NCBI RefSeq assembly: GCF_050337105.1
Contig: NZ_JAKJSQ010000015.1
Coordinates: 1-64,000 of the forward strand
DNA length: 64,000 nucleotides
DNA from: Aliivibrio_A kagoshimensis
Lineage (GTDB): Bacteria > Pseudomonadota > Gammaproteobacteria > Enterobacterales > Vibrionaceae
Direction: 5' to 3'
Below the pieces are notes generated by a model. That model worked only from the letters and a program-made list of their open reading frames with translations, ran no database searches and was not told the origin of the DNA. The position numbers and the translations under genes are program-made. This document shows positions 8,241 to 17,569 of the stretch, in pieces (positions within the stretch are counted from its first letter, which is position 1; every line of letters starts with the position of its first letter).

Positions 8241-9029
8241 ATGTTACGCTTTTACGCTTTATTATGCTTTGTACTACTTACCTTCTCGTCTCACTCTTTC
8301 GCAGCATCTGCGTTAGAAGAGATGCAAGAGCGAGGGGTTATCAAAGTTGGAATGTCAACGTTTGTCCCTTGGGCAATGCGCAATAGCCAAGGTGAACTGA
8401 TCGGTTTTGAAATTGACGTCGCCAATCGGCTTGCAAAAGATACGGGGTTAAAGGTTCAATTTGTCCCTACCGCTTGGGATGGCATCATTCCTTCTCTGCA
8501 TGGTAAAAAATTTGATGTTATCATCGGGGGTATGACCATCACAGAAGAACGCGCTAAAAGTGTCTTATTTACCTCACCCTACTCGCACTCTGGTACTAAA
8601 GTCGCCGTTAATAAATCTCTACTACCCGATGTGACCGAAATGAGCCAGCTTAACTCTCGAAAGTTTAAGATTGCCGTTAGGCGTGGTACCGTCGCCGTTA
8701 CAGCAGCAAAAAAACATTTTCCAAAGGCAAAATTACTGCAATTTGATGACGATGCTCAGGCTTTTCAAGAAGTGTTGAACAGCAATGCCCATGCAGTGAT
8801 TGCCTCTACACCAAAGCCAGAACAGGAATCGATTACCTATTCCGCGATCCTTTACCTTCCTTTTACTCAAAGTCTGTCCCAGGGTAACGAAGCTTTTGCT
8901 GTACGATTAGGTGAAGAGGATAAAAAACATTTCTTCAATGAGTGGATACAAGCACGTACCGACGATGGGTGGTTACAACAACGCTATGACTACTGGTTTA
9001 CCACATTAGATTGGCAAGATCAGCTCTAA
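8241..9029 (+). CDS. Periplasmic polar amino acid-binding protein
   Basis: The 262-residue product has a signal peptide (MLRFYALLCFVLLTFSSHSFA) and a type II periplasmic binding fold (SBP_bac_3): 'ERGVIKVGMSTFVPWAM', 'GFEIDVANRLAKD', 'WDGIIPSLHGKKFDVIIGGM' and 'TITEERA', the last with the arginine that usually holds the ligand carboxylate. It delivers the amino acid to the two flanking permeases. The start at 8241 is set by the signal peptide and GGGAG upstream; an earlier in-frame ATG inside the permease gene would disrupt the signal. Placement between the two permeases is unusual compared with the common binding protein-permease-permease-ATPase order. Confidence 0.9.
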   Translation: MLRFYALLCFVLLTFSSHSFAASALEEMQERGVIKVGMSTFVPWAMRNSQGELIGFEIDVANRLAKDTGLKVQFVPTAWDGIIPSLHGKKFDVIIGGMTITEERAKSVLFTSPYSHSGTKVAVNKSLLPDVTEMSQLNSRKFKIAVRRGTVAVTAAKKHFPKAKLLQFDDDAQAFQEVLNSNAHAVIASTPKPEQESITYSAILYLPFTQSLSQGNEAFAVRLGEEDKKHFFNEWIQARTDDGWLQQRYDYWFTTLDWQDQL

Positions 9030-9060
9030 CTCACCACTTAGCGGCCACTAGAGGAATGCA

Positions 9061-9930
9061 ATGAGTAAGTTTACATTCAACAGGTTAGACCTTATTGTCT
9101 TCACTCTTTTGGCTGTCGTTAGTTATTGGTTTTACTACCGCTCTTCAGTCAGCTTAAATTATCACTGGCATTGGTTGGAAGCCGTGCATCTCATTTTCAC
9201 CCCAAGTGCTAACAACAGCATGCCCTATTTTTTCCAAGGACTTCTGTCAACGATTAGACTCAGTTTATGGGGGATGGTTTTTGCTGCGACACTTGGATTA
9301 CTTGTAGGTATTGCTCGATTATCTTCAGTCTCGTTTATACGACGATTAGCAACTGCCTATGTACAATTAATACGTAACATCCCACCTTTAGTGTTTGTAT
9401 TTATCTTCTATTTCTTTATTTCAAATCAACTGATACCCGTTATGGGTTTAGAGAACCTATTGCGCTATCATCATGGTGACATACATCCACTGCAATCATT
9501 CCTTTTTGGACCGGCTCAATTGTGGGAGAACCTCATTTCCGGAGTGTTATGCGTAGGACTGATCTCCGCAGCATATATTGCAGAAATTGTTCGATCAGGA
9601 TTTGAAGCAGTGCCTAAAGGACAGTGGGAAGCGTCACAATCACTAGGTTTATCACGCTGGTCACGTTTTCGTTTTATCATTGCCCCACAAGTTTTAACGG
9701 CAATCGTACCTGCCTTAGCTGGACAGTTTATCTCTTTAGTCAAAGACTCTTCAATCATATCCCTTATCTCTATTCAAGAGCTTACCTTTGTCGGTACTGA
9801 AATCGCTAACTCATCAGGTATGATTTTTGAGATCTGGTTATTAGTTGGTTTAGGATACCTTATTCTCTGCTTACTATTATCTCTGTGCTTCTCCTACATT
9901 GAACACAGAAGTTCTCGTCACCTTCACTAA
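9061..9930 (+). CDS. Polar amino acid ABC importer, permease 2
   Basis: The 289-residue integral membrane protein is an AapM/GlnP-type permease. It has an N-terminal helix ('LIVFTLLAVVSYWFYY'), an inserted periplasmic stretch, then 'FFQGLLSTIRLSLWGMVFA', 'YVQLIRNIPPLVFVFIFYFF' and EAA loop 'AVPKGQWEASQSLGLSRWSR'. It ends the four-gene operon. ATG at 9061 follows a GAGGAATGCA ribosome site. No clear hairpin terminator is visible between 9,931 and 10,069. Confidence 0.9.
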   Translation: MSKFTFNRLDLIVFTLLAVVSYWFYYRSSVSLNYHWHWLEAVHLIFTPSANNSMPYFFQGLLSTIRLSLWGMVFAATLGLLVGIARLSSVSFIRRLATAYVQLIRNIPPLVFVFIFYFFISNQLIPVMGLENLLRYHHGDIHPLQSFLFGPAQLWENLISGVLCVGLISAAYIAEIVRSGFEAVPKGQWEASQSLGLSRWSRFRFIIAPQVLTAIVPALAGQFISLVKDSSIISLISIQELTFVGTEIANSSGMIFEIWLLVGLGYLILCLLLSLCFSYIEHRSSRHLH

Positions 9931-10069
9931 GTACACACTGCATCCTTGATTACTTACATGATTTCGTTATTATATTTACTTATTGTGGCTTGTTTATTGC
10001 TTACTTAATCTTAGCTTTTTCTTGTAACGTCAATTTGACACACTTTCATTCACCTAAACGGAATTACTT

Positions 10070-10615
10070 ATGCTTGTAAGGCCAATTAAATTACTCTCCC
10101 CATGTATTCTTGGGGCCTCACTACTCTGTTCAAATTCTGTATTGGCTGAAAATTTTAGCTATAACTTCATCGAAGCTCGAATTGGTGGAAGCCCTTCTAC
10201 TTTTGGCGGGCAAATGAGTGGTTATATCACTGAAAATTCACATTTTATTGCCAAAATGGATTCAGAGTTCTCAGGAGATTGGGACTTGGCAGTTGGAGCT
10301 GGATTTAATGGTCCATTGAATGAATTTAGTGATCTTACTGGTCAGCTTCTGCTGCACAATGTAAAAAGCAGTGGCAGTGATAAGGTCGGTGACGAAAATA
10401 TGACCGAGTTAAATGTTGGCCTTAGGGCTTGGATTTTACCTCAAATGGAAGTGGGTGGCAGCATCGGTCAATTAATTGACAGTGATGAGTCACAGACGAT
10501 TGGTAGTGCGCATTTTCGTTTCCACTCAACCGATCAACTCTCAGTGGGTGCTGCAATGAAATTTCATGGCGTTTATGGTTCACAAGTAATAATGACCGCT
10601 CGATTTCTCTACTAG
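10070..10615 (+). CDS. Small outer-membrane beta-barrel protein
   Basis: The 181-residue product has a signal peptide ending 'NSVLA' near residue 26, then alternating polar/hydrophobic strands ('FSYNFIEARIGG', 'SGYITENSHFIAKMDSEFSG', 'ELNVGLRAWILPQMEVGGSI', 'SVGAAMKFHGVYG') and a C-terminal aromatic 'ARFLY', all expected of an eight-to-ten-strand outer-membrane barrel. The exact family is not certain; YfaZ-like or OmpX/PagP-size barrels are possible. It stands alone between the amino acid importer operon and a strong terminator. Confidence 0.65.
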   Translation: MLVRPIKLLSPCILGASLLCSNSVLAENFSYNFIEARIGGSPSTFGGQMSGYITENSHFIAKMDSEFSGDWDLAVGAGFNGPLNEFSDLTGQLLLHNVKSSGSDKVGDENMTELNVGLRAWILPQMEVGGSIGQLIDSDESQTIGSAHFRFHSTDQLSVGAAMKFHGVYGSQVIMTARFLY

Positions 10616-10648
10616 ATTAGCGCCATTTCAACAGCAAAGGCATGCATA

Positions 10649-10678
10649 AAAAAGGGCTTGATGATTCAAGCCCTTTTT
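10649..10678. terminator. Bidirectional terminator
   Basis: A 13-bp stem (10649-10661 with 10666-10678, core AAGGGCTTGA / TCAAGCCCTT) closes a four-base loop, with A- and T-runs on the two arms. It separates the convergent barrel gene and the retropepsin gene, whose stop codon begins only three bases further on. Confidence 0.88.
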
Positions 10679-10680
10679 CG

Positions 10681-11370
10681 TTATTTTTTTTCAACTTTGG
10701 GTTGAACAAAACTTTTACTGACATCGACCACTGCAATGTCTCGGAAGAAGCTACGGCCCATTAATAGACCGTAATTAAGGTGCGAACGATCGGTTAGAGT
10801 AAACTCAGTTTCAACCTTTACATCCCCTAATTGAATCCATGCTAAAACAATTGGCCTCTCTTGCACTTTATCAGTATTTGAAGACTGTTTAATCTTAACC
10901 CAGCGGCTTACTGGCAAAGCGATCTCTTCAGAGTTTTTCTCATTGTGAGCCAGTTTAAATTTAACCCAGTCTTTACCGTCACGCTCAAAGGTCACTATAT
11001 CGATTGCGCTAGCAGAAGAGGTTGTTGCACCTGTATCGATTCGTGCTTTTACACTGTGGTTTAACCCTTTAATGTAAACCCACTCCTCTTCACCCAAGAT
11101 GAGCTTCCCCTCTTTCGTTTTTAACCTTTTAGCCGGTTTCTCAAGTTTAACTATAGGCTTTGACTCTTTCGGTTTGTCGACAACCACTGGCTCATCATTG
11201 CGAATCTGTTCAGCTTCAGTGATGACATTATCTGGAACAACTTCACTTGGTTCAGATTTTTCCATCTCCACGGTTTCTATGTCTGTTTTTTTCACTTCTT
11301 GCTGATCATTCGTCAACGTCACACACCCTACTAATATCATTGGGAGTGTCAGGATTAGCCATCTATTCAT
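10681..11370 (-). CDS. Lipoprotein retropepsin-like aspartic protease (RimB/'ATP-dependent zinc protease' family)
   Basis: The 229-residue product starts with a lipoprotein signal (lipobox LVGC, Cys16), so it is probably lipid-anchored in the envelope. A charged, proline/lysine-rich linker runs to about residue 85. The C-terminal domain has the aspartic protease active-site triplet Asp112-Thr113-Gly114 ('KARIDTGATTSSASA') and 'YGLLMGRSFFRD', which define the retropepsin-like family often mislabelled as ATP-dependent zinc protease. Targets are unknown; some relatives sit beside RimK-type ligases, which is not the case here. It is 21 bases downstream of the aminotransferase gene on the same strand and has AGGAA before its ATG, so co-transcription is possible. 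Confidence 0.82.
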   Translation of the reverse strand: MNRWLILTLPMILVGCVTLTNDQQEVKKTDIETVEMEKSEPSEVVPDNVITEAEQIRNDEPVVVDKPKESKPIVKLEKPAKRLKTKEGKLILGEEEWVYIKGLNHSVKARIDTGATTSSASAIDIVTFERDGKDWVKFKLAHNEKNSEEIALPVSRWVKIKQSSNTDKVQERPIVLAWIQLGDVKVETEFTLTDRSHLNYGLLMGRSFFRDIAVVDVSKSFVQPKVEKK

Positions 11371-11391
11371 TGCTTATTCCTACTTGTTTAA

Positions 11392-12579
11392 TCAATAATT
11401 TGAAACGCTAGCCAGTGCCTTTGCTACGTAATCAATATGCTGTTCTTGAAGACCCGCAATATTAATTCGCCCATCACCTACCGCGTAGATACCATAGTCA
11501 GTTTTAAGCTGTGTCATCTGTTCTGGAGAGAACCCCGTAACCGTGAACATACCTTTGTGCCCATTAATGAAATCGAACTTATTACTGTTGGTTTCAATTT
11601 GTAAGGCAGAAGTTAGCTGAGAACGCAAAGAGATCAGACGTCCATGCATCTGCTCTAACTCTTCTTTCCAAATCGTTGTCAATGTTTGGTCTGTCAAAAT
11701 TTTACCGACGATAGCAGCACCATGATCTGGCGGCATCGTATAAGTCGCACGCGCCATTTGCAGCAGTTGTCCTTTGGCTTTTTGAGCTAACTCTGGATTC
11801 TGACCAACCACGATAGCGGCACCAGTTCGCTCCCGATACAACCCAAAATTCTTCGAGCAAGAAGTCGCGATAAACATCTGTTCAACACGATCAGCCATGT
11901 AGCGCATTCCTGCAGCATCCGCGTCTAATCCGTCACCAAAACCCTGGTAGGCAATATCAACAAATGGAGTGAATCCATTTTTAAGCACCAGATCAGTAAT
12001 GGTCTTCCATGCTTCTAACTCAATATCAGCCCCAGTTGGGTTGTGACAGCAACCGTGAAGAAGAACGACGTCTTTTGGTCCTGCATGAGCAAGATCACGG
12101 AGTAGTAATTCAGTATCAACGCGTTTCGTTTTCGGGCAGAAGTAATGATATTGTCGAACTTTCAGTCCTGCCGCTTCCATTACCGGTTTGTGATTCACGT
12201 AACTCGGGTTGCTGATCCAAATCGTCGTATCAGGTTGAGCGAGTTTAATTAAATCACCCAGCATACGAAGTGCACCACTAGCTCCAGGAGTCTGTATTGC
12301 CGATAAGCGAGAGTAAGCAGACGTGTCCTTTAGCATCAGATCAACCATACTTTGGTTAAATATTTCGCAACCAGCAAGACCTACATACGCTTTGGTTGTC
12401 TGCTCTGCAAGTACCTGACTATTTGCCATCTGTACGGCTTTCATGATGGGAGTAATTCCCGTGTTATCACGGTAAACCCCAATTCCGAGATCCACTTTAT
12501 CTGCTCTGGTATCATTTCGATAATCAATAGAGAGCGACAAAATCGGGTCTTGAAGTGGTTTTGGCAAGTTGCTTAGCAT
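11392..12579 (-). CDS. Aromatic/aspartate aminotransferase (class I, AspC/TyrB family)
   Basis: The 395-residue PLP enzyme has 'DLGIGVYRDNTGITPIM' near the N-terminus, 'HGCCHNPTGADI' in the middle, the PLP lysine in 'ATSCSKNFGLYRERTGA' and the C-terminal 'YAVGDGRINIAGL' with the substrate-binding Arg. This group transfers the amino group between glutamate and oxaloacetate or aromatic 2-keto acids. The HGCCHNPTG variant (HGCCHNPTG in AspC/TyrB) fits; the isozyme cannot be settled. The ATG at 12579 is chosen for the AAGGAT ribosome site nine bases upstream and the canonical length; 32 codons of in-frame upstream sequence look non-coding. Confidence 0.88.
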   Translation of the reverse strand: MLSNLPKPLQDPILSLSIDYRNDTRADKVDLGIGVYRDNTGITPIMKAVQMANSQVLAEQTTKAYVGLAGCEIFNQSMVDLMLKDTSAYSRLSAIQTPGASGALRMLGDLIKLAQPDTTIWISNPSYVNHKPVMEAAGLKVRQYHYFCPKTKRVDTELLLRDLAHAGPKDVVLLHGCCHNPTGADIELEAWKTITDLVLKNGFTPFVDIAYQGFGDGLDADAAGMRYMADRVEQMFIATSCSKNFGLYRERTGAAIVVGQNPELAQKAKGQLLQMARATYTMPPDHGAAIVGKILTDQTLTTIWKEELEQMHGRLISLRSQLTSALQIETNSNKFDFINGHKGMFTVTGFSPEQMTQLKTDYGIYAVGDGRINIAGLQEQHIDYVAKALASVSNY

Positions 12580-12956
12580 GTAAATCATATCCTTATGGTA
12601 GAAACTGTTAATACGGTACCATTTGATGTCACAAAAATCACCTCTACACTGCCATTTCACCGCTGTTTTGGACAAATTTTATTAATTAATTGTTAATTGT
12701 ATCGATTAGAAACTGCACTCTGACGAAATAAACGGCATGCAAGGAAATGTTTCATTTATCCTACTTATGTTTACTTTTCAATAATCTCTTTGCAACAACG
12801 GTTACATTTTCATTGATTCGCGTCCTATGTTGCATAATTGTAAATAAACGTTGATGGAATATTTTATACAATATACTGTGTATGCGCATCATAAGGAAAT
12901 ATACAGACATTGTAGTTCGTATCAAACGAACTATTACTAGGACATCGAGGAAGATT
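12580..12956. other. Divergent promoter region, aminotransferase / oppA
   Basis: This 377-base AT-rich spacer carries no convincing gene; short open frames in it lack ribosome sites and family features. It must hold the promoters of both flanking operons. A possible oppA promoter is TTGATG followed after 15 bases by TATACT (about 12,852-12,878). The oppA ribosome site GAGGAAG ends a few bases before its ATG. I saw no obvious riboswitch. Confidence 0.6.
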
Positions 12957-14567
12957 ATGAAACTTTGTAAACCACTTTTTTCAGCAGTCATACTCTCATG
13001 CGTGCTAAGCACCAATACTTTCGCCAAGCCTTACCCTACGGGAACAGTGCTAGCTGAAAAACAAGAGATTACACTTAACAATGGCAATGAAGTAACCTCC
13101 ATTGACCCTGCAAAACAAGCCGCTGAGCCTGCTTTTAACCTTGGTCGTGACCTGTTTGAGGGCTTAACCACGCAGGACAAACAAGGGCGTACTATTCCAG
13201 GCATTGCCAAAAGCTGGGATGTTAATAGCGATAACACCGTGTATACATTCACCTTACGTGACTCTGTTTGGTCGAATGGCCAACCTCTTACCGCTGACGA
13301 TTTTGTTTATAGCTGGCAACGTCTGATTGATCCAAATACAGCGTCTCCATATGCATGGTTCGCGGCGATACCTGGCATTAAAAACTCAGCCATGATCATG
13401 GATGGTAAAATGGCAGCCGATCAGTTGGGTGTTAAGGCATTAGATAAGAACACCTTTGAAGTGACACTTGAAAAACCTGTTCCTTTCTTTGTAAAGCTGC
13501 TTAGCCACCCGGTACTTGCTCCAGTACACAAAGGAACCGTTGAGAAATTTGGTAACGAGTGGACTCAACCAGGCAATATCGTCACCAACGGTGCATTCAC
13601 TGTTAAAGAGTGGAAAGTGAATGAGAAAATGGTCATGACTAAAAACAGCCACTACTGGGATGCTGATAATGTCGTGCTAAATAAAATCACATGGTTACCA
13701 ATTGGTGATGCTAACGTCTCACTCAACCGTTTCTTAGCGGGTGAAATTGACGAAGCCACTTCAATTCCTGCCGCACAAAAGAACAAGTTGCTAAAAGCAC
13801 ACCCAGAGATGGTCAGAGAGACTGGTGCTTCTTTAGGCTCTACCTTCTACTACCTAAATACAGCTAAAGGGCCGACCAAAGATCTGCGCGTTCGTAAAGC
13901 ACTCTCTTTTGCTATCGACCGTAATATCATCACTAAAGCTGTCGTGAAAAACGGTGGTATTCCAATGTTTACGCTTGTCCCACCACAAACTGATGGATTC
14001 AAGAGCTTTGAACCTGAGTTTGCAACCTGGTCTCAAAAACAACGTAACGCAAAAGCCAAAGAGCTTATTGCTGAAGCGGGTTACGGCAAAAGCAACCCAC
14101 TTAAGCTGACATTTACTACACCGACTTTCTCTACTGATGTCAAAATGGCAACCGCAATGGTAGGTATGTGGAAAAGTGTTTTAGGTGCACAAGTTGAAAT
14201 TAAGCAGCTTGAACCTAAAGTATTTTACTCACTGAAAGATCCTGGCAACATCAACCGTGGTGGTTGGACAGCAGATTATAATGAAGCCTCTACTTGGTTG
14301 GATATCTTTGTTTCAACCGGTGAATATAACGACTCTAAATACAACAATCCTAAATACGATATGTTGATGAAAAGTTCGAAAACTCTTACGGATCCTTCTC
14401 AAGAGTACATTCAAGCTGAAACGCATCTGATCAATGATATGGCAATTATCCCACTTTACCGTAACGGTGATAACAAATATCTGAGTAACCCTAAAGTCGG
14501 TGGTTATGAGCGCTCTAACCCAGAAAACTCCTTCTATCGTAAAAATGTTTACATCATCGCAAAATAA
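12957..14567 (+). CDS. oppA: Oligopeptide ABC importer, periplasmic binding protein OppA
   Basis: The 536-residue product has a signal peptide (MKLCKPLFSAVILSCVLSTNTFA) and the SBP_bac_5 fold: 'NNGNEVTSIDPAKQAAEPAF' at the mature N-terminus, 'GRDLFEGLTTQDKQG', 'YTFTLRDSVWSNGQPLTADD', 'DFVYSWQRLIDPNTASPYAW' and 'VRKALSFAIDR'. These match OppA, which binds short peptides in the periplasm. ATG at 12957 follows GAGGAAGATT; an upstream in-frame start would place a basic leader before the signal. It is the first gene of oppABCDF plus an X-Pro aminopeptidase and is separated from oppB by 128 bases with a hairpin. Confidence 0.95.
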   Translation: MKLCKPLFSAVILSCVLSTNTFAKPYPTGTVLAEKQEITLNNGNEVTSIDPAKQAAEPAFNLGRDLFEGLTTQDKQGRTIPGIAKSWDVNSDNTVYTFTLRDSVWSNGQPLTADDFVYSWQRLIDPNTASPYAWFAAIPGIKNSAMIMDGKMAADQLGVKALDKNTFEVTLEKPVPFFVKLLSHPVLAPVHKGTVEKFGNEWTQPGNIVTNGAFTVKEWKVNEKMVMTKNSHYWDADNVVLNKITWLPIGDANVSLNRFLAGEIDEATSIPAAQKNKLLKAHPEMVRETGASLGSTFYYLNTAKGPTKDLRVRKALSFAIDRNIITKAVVKNGGIPMFTLVPPQTDGFKSFEPEFATWSQKQRNAKAKELIAEAGYGKSNPLKLTFTTPTFSTDVKMATAMVGMWKSVLGAQVEIKQLEPKVFYSLKDPGNINRGGWTADYNEASTWLDIFVSTGEYNDSKYNNPKYDMLMKSSKTLTDPSQEYIQAETHLINDMAIIPLYRNGDNKYLSNPKVGGYERSNPENSFYRKNVYIIAK

Positions 14568-14577
14568 TACGTAACCA

Positions 14578-14603
14578 CAGTCACTGACGTTAGTCAGTGA
14601 CTG
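14578..14603 (+). other. Intercistronic hairpin oppA-oppB
   Basis: A perfect 11-bp stem (14578-14588 with 14593-14603, CAGTCACTGAC / GTCAGTGACTG) has a four-base loop and is not followed by a T-run. It likely acts as an mRNA-stabilising or attenuating structure that keeps oppA levels above the downstream permease genes, a known feature of binding-protein operons. The function is inferred. Confidence 0.7.
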
Positions 14604-14695
14604 TCACTACTTCCGACGCTCTGATTTTTTCTCAAACCAATCAGTAGCAGAGCCTTAAGTTCCATGTAATTTGTAATCTGTATTGTAGGAATATT

Positions 14696-15616
14696 ATGCT
14701 GTCATATATTGCCCGTAGATTGTTAGTGGCGATCCCAACGCTGCTCTTTATCGCATTAGTCTCATTTTGGCTGATGCACATTGCTCCCGGTGGACCGTTT
14801 GATATGGAAAGGCCTATGCCTGAAATCGTCCGCGCTAATATCGAGGCAAAATTTCATCTTAACGAACCTTTTTTCGTCCAATTCATTATCTATATATCTA
14901 ACTTTGTTCAAGGCGATCTTGGGCCAAGTTTCGTTTACCATGACTTCACCGTCACTCAACTAGTTTCGCAATCATGGCCTGTATCTGCAATTTTAGGCGC
15001 GCTATCTTTCGCTATTGCTGTTCCGTTAGGCATGCTATTTGGCACCATAGCCGCCCTTAACAGAAACAGTCGTTTGGACTACATGTTAATGTCCCTTTCC
15101 ATGACGGGTGTAGTGATACCAGCCTTCGTGCTCGCTCCAATACTCGTAACCATTTTTTCTATTCATCTTGGCCTGCTCCCTGCTGGTGGCTGGGAAGGAG
15201 GGAAAATCCCCTATTTGATATTGCCAGTGATCAGTTTAGCCATTGGCTCTATTGCCAGCATTGCTAGGGTGATGCGTGGTGCAATGATTGAAACCTTAAA
15301 CCAACCCTACATCAGAACGGCCAAAGCAAAGGGTTTATCGACCTCATACATATTATTTCACCATGCACTCAGACCGTCACTCATTCCTGTAGTAGCAATG
15401 CTTGGTCCTAGTTTCGTATCGGTCATCACAGGATCAGTCATCATTGACATCTTCTTTAGTACCGGTGGTATGGGTCAACACTTTGTTTCAGGTGCCCTTA
15501 ACCGTGATTATGGTTTAGTAATGGGAATTACTCTTATCGTCGCCACACTGACCATCCTGTTTAATTTAATCGTTGATCTGCTTTATACGATCATCGATCC
15601 TCGAATTCGTCTGTAG
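14696..15616 (+). CDS. oppB: Oligopeptide ABC importer permease OppB
   Basis: The 306-residue inner-membrane protein begins 'MLSYIARRLLVAIPTLLFIA', the canonical OppB/DppB N-terminus, and contains 'MHIAPGGPFD', 'GDLGPSF' and the EAA loop 'YIRTAKAKGLSTSYILFHHA'. Six membrane helices are expected. It forms the channel with OppC. AGGAATATT precedes the ATG, and oppC follows after nine bases. Confidence 0.95.
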   Translation: MLSYIARRLLVAIPTLLFIALVSFWLMHIAPGGPFDMERPMPEIVRANIEAKFHLNEPFFVQFIIYISNFVQGDLGPSFVYHDFTVTQLVSQSWPVSAILGALSFAIAVPLGMLFGTIAALNRNSRLDYMLMSLSMTGVVIPAFVLAPILVTIFSIHLGLLPAGGWEGGKIPYLILPVISLAIGSIASIARVMRGAMIETLNQPYIRTAKAKGLSTSYILFHHALRPSLIPVVAMLGPSFVSVITGSVIIDIFFSTGGMGQHFVSGALNRDYGLVMGITLIVATLTILFNLIVDLLYTIIDPRIRL

Positions 15617-15625
15617 GATTTCATT

Positions 15626-16555
15626 ATGTTAACCAAGAAAATTGACGCTTCAGTTCTTACTGACAATCTAGCAAACTCGATCGATGCGATTGAAGGTAGA
15701 AGTCTATGGCAAGACGCATGGATGCGTTTTAAGAAAAACCGTGCAGCAATGGTTTCTGTGTTTATCTTAGCGTTTATCGTTTTATGTATCACATTTGGTC
15801 CAATGCTCTCCAATTTCGCTCACGATGAGATTGACTGGGAGGTTATCTCTGATCCTTACGAACTCGGTAAACCCTCGTTCGAATCCGGTCACTATTTCGG
15901 CACCGATGACCTAGGGCAAGATATCTTTGCTCGCACAATGAATGGAGGTCGCTTATCCATTATGGTTGGTTTCATGGGCGCACTAGTCGCCGTTACGATT
16001 GGGACCTTATGGGGAAGTGTTTCTGGCTTTATTGGCGGTGCGTTAGACAGTGTAATGATGAGAATTATTGAAGTCTTAGATTCAGTACCTTTCATGTTCA
16101 TGGTCATTCTGTTTGTTACTCTATTTGGGAATAATATTTACTTAATTTTTATCGTTATAGGTATGGTTTCCTGGCTTGGTATTGCCCGAGTCGTTCGAGG
16201 GGTAACTTTCAGTTTAAAGAAAAGAGAGTTTATTGAAGCGGCTCACTCTATCGGTGTTTCTAATACACGCATTGTCTTGCGACACATCATGCCAAATGTT
16301 TTGGGTATCGTGATGGTCTACTCCTCACTAATGGTCCCTGGTTTTATCATGTTTGAGTCCTTCTTGAGCTTTTTAGGACTTGGCGTTCAGCCACCTGATA
16401 CAAGTTGGGGAGTTCTTATTTCTGCCGGTGCAAAAACCATTGATGTGGCTATTTGGCAGTTAATTTTTCCTTCAATATTTTTAGTCACGACCCTATTTTG
16501 TTTTAATTTTATTGGCGATGGTTTACGCGATGCCCTCGACCCGAAAGATCGTTAA
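15626..16555 (+). CDS. oppC: Oligopeptide ABC importer permease OppC
   Basis: The 309-residue protein has a cytoplasmic N-terminus with 'GRSLWQDAWMRFKKNRAAM', typical of OppC, then 'HYFGTDDLGQDIFARTMNGG' and EAA loop 'FIEAAHSIGVSNTRIVLRHI'. The C-terminus 'FIGDGLRDALDPK' is also characteristic. It pairs with OppB in the membrane. Spacing to oppD is nine bases with an AAGGAG ribosome site for the latter. Confidence 0.95.
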   Translation: MLTKKIDASVLTDNLANSIDAIEGRSLWQDAWMRFKKNRAAMVSVFILAFIVLCITFGPMLSNFAHDEIDWEVISDPYELGKPSFESGHYFGTDDLGQDIFARTMNGGRLSIMVGFMGALVAVTIGTLWGSVSGFIGGALDSVMMRIIEVLDSVPFMFMVILFVTLFGNNIYLIFIVIGMVSWLGIARVVRGVTFSLKKREFIEAAHSIGVSNTRIVLRHIMPNVLGIVMVYSSLMVPGFIMFESFLSFLGLGVQPPDTSWGVLISAGAKTIDVAIWQLIFPSIFLVTTLFCFNFIGDGLRDALDPKDR

Positions 16556-16564
16556 GGAGCAATC

Positions 16565-17569
16565 ATGAGTATTTTAACTGTTAACAACATGAACGTACGC
16601 TTTCAAACTCAAGATGGACTCGTACAAGCAGTATCGGACCTTTCGTTTTCTATTCAACCAGGGGAAACATTAGGCATAGTGGGTGAATCAGGTTCAGGTA
16701 AAAGCCAATCTGTTTTTGCCCTAATGGGATTAACTGCAGATAACGGCATTGTCAGTGGTGACGCTCTTTTCCACGGCAAAAACTTACTGGAGATGAGTAA
16801 AAAGGAGTTAAATCGAATTCGCGCTGAAAAAATCGGCATGATCTTTCAAGATCCTATGAATTCACTCAACCCTTTTATGAAAATTGGTAAGCAGCTAACC
16901 GAAGTATTGTGCAAACATAAAGGAATGAGTCTAAAAGAGGCAACCACAATCTCTATACAGATGCTGGATGCCGTTCGTATTCCTTCTGCACAAACTCGTA
17001 TGTCACAATATCCCCATGAGCTCTCTGGTGGGATGCGTCAGCGAGTCATGATTGCGATGGCACTTTTGTGTAAGCCCGAGCTAATCATTGCTGATGAACC
17101 AACAACCGCGCTTGATGTTACCGTGCAAGCGCAGATCTTAACCCTACTGCGCGATCTTCAATCTGATTTTAACACGGCCATTTTATTAATTACGCATGAC
17201 ATGGGTGTTGTGGCCGAAATGTGCGACCGAGTGTTGGTGATGTATGGGGGCCGACGCATGGAACAAGCCGGTATTAATTCCTTATTTGAAAGCCCTAATC
17301 ACCCTTACACTCAAGGCCTTCTCACCGCAATTCCGTCTATTTACGATGATATCGATAGATTAAAAACCATTGCCGGTAATCCACCCAGTGCGCTAATAAA
17401 CGCACAAGGTTGCCCGTTTTATGAGCGTTGTAATTCCGCTTCAGAAATCTGTAAAAAAGAGATGCCTGAGTTTGTCAATGTGAATGAGCAGCAAGCATTA
17501 GCCTGTCACGCATACTCTCCTGTTTCTGCGGTCGTTTCGTCGCCAATACTTTCGGAAAAAATAGCATGA
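16565..17569 (+). CDS. oppD: Oligopeptide ABC importer ATPase OppD
   Basis: The 334-residue ATPase has Walker A 'GESGSGKSQS', Q-loop 'IFQDPMNSLNPF', signature 'LSGGMRQRVMIAMAL', Walker B 'LIIADEPTTALDV' and the C-terminal Opp/Dpp oligopeptide domain with cysteines ('GCPFYERCNSASEIC', later 'LACHAY') that in relatives hold a [4Fe-4S] cluster. Walker A has Ser-Gln after GKS where Thr/Thr-Leu is more common; this variation also occurs in other OppD proteins. The stop overlaps the oppF start by four bases (ATGA). Confidence 0.94.
   Translation: MSILTVNNMNVRFQTQDGLVQAVSDLSFSIQPGETLGIVGESGSGKSQSVFALMGLTADNGIVSGDALFHGKNLLEMSKKELNRIRAEKIGMIFQDPMNSLNPFMKIGKQLTEVLCKHKGMSLKEATTISIQMLDAVRIPSAQTRMSQYPHELSGGMRQRVMIAMALLCKPELIIADEPTTALDVTVQAQILTLLRDLQSDFNTAILLITHDMGVVAEMCDRVLVMYGGRRMEQAGINSLFESPNHPYTQGLLTAIPSIYDDIDRLKTIAGNPPSALINAQGCPFYERCNSASEICKKEMPEFVNVNEQQALACHAYSPVSAVVSSPILSEKIA

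Noticed and set aside
12761..13027. A minus-strand frame across the oppA promoter and signal peptide
   Set aside because: No ribosome site or protein family, and it conflicts with oppA.
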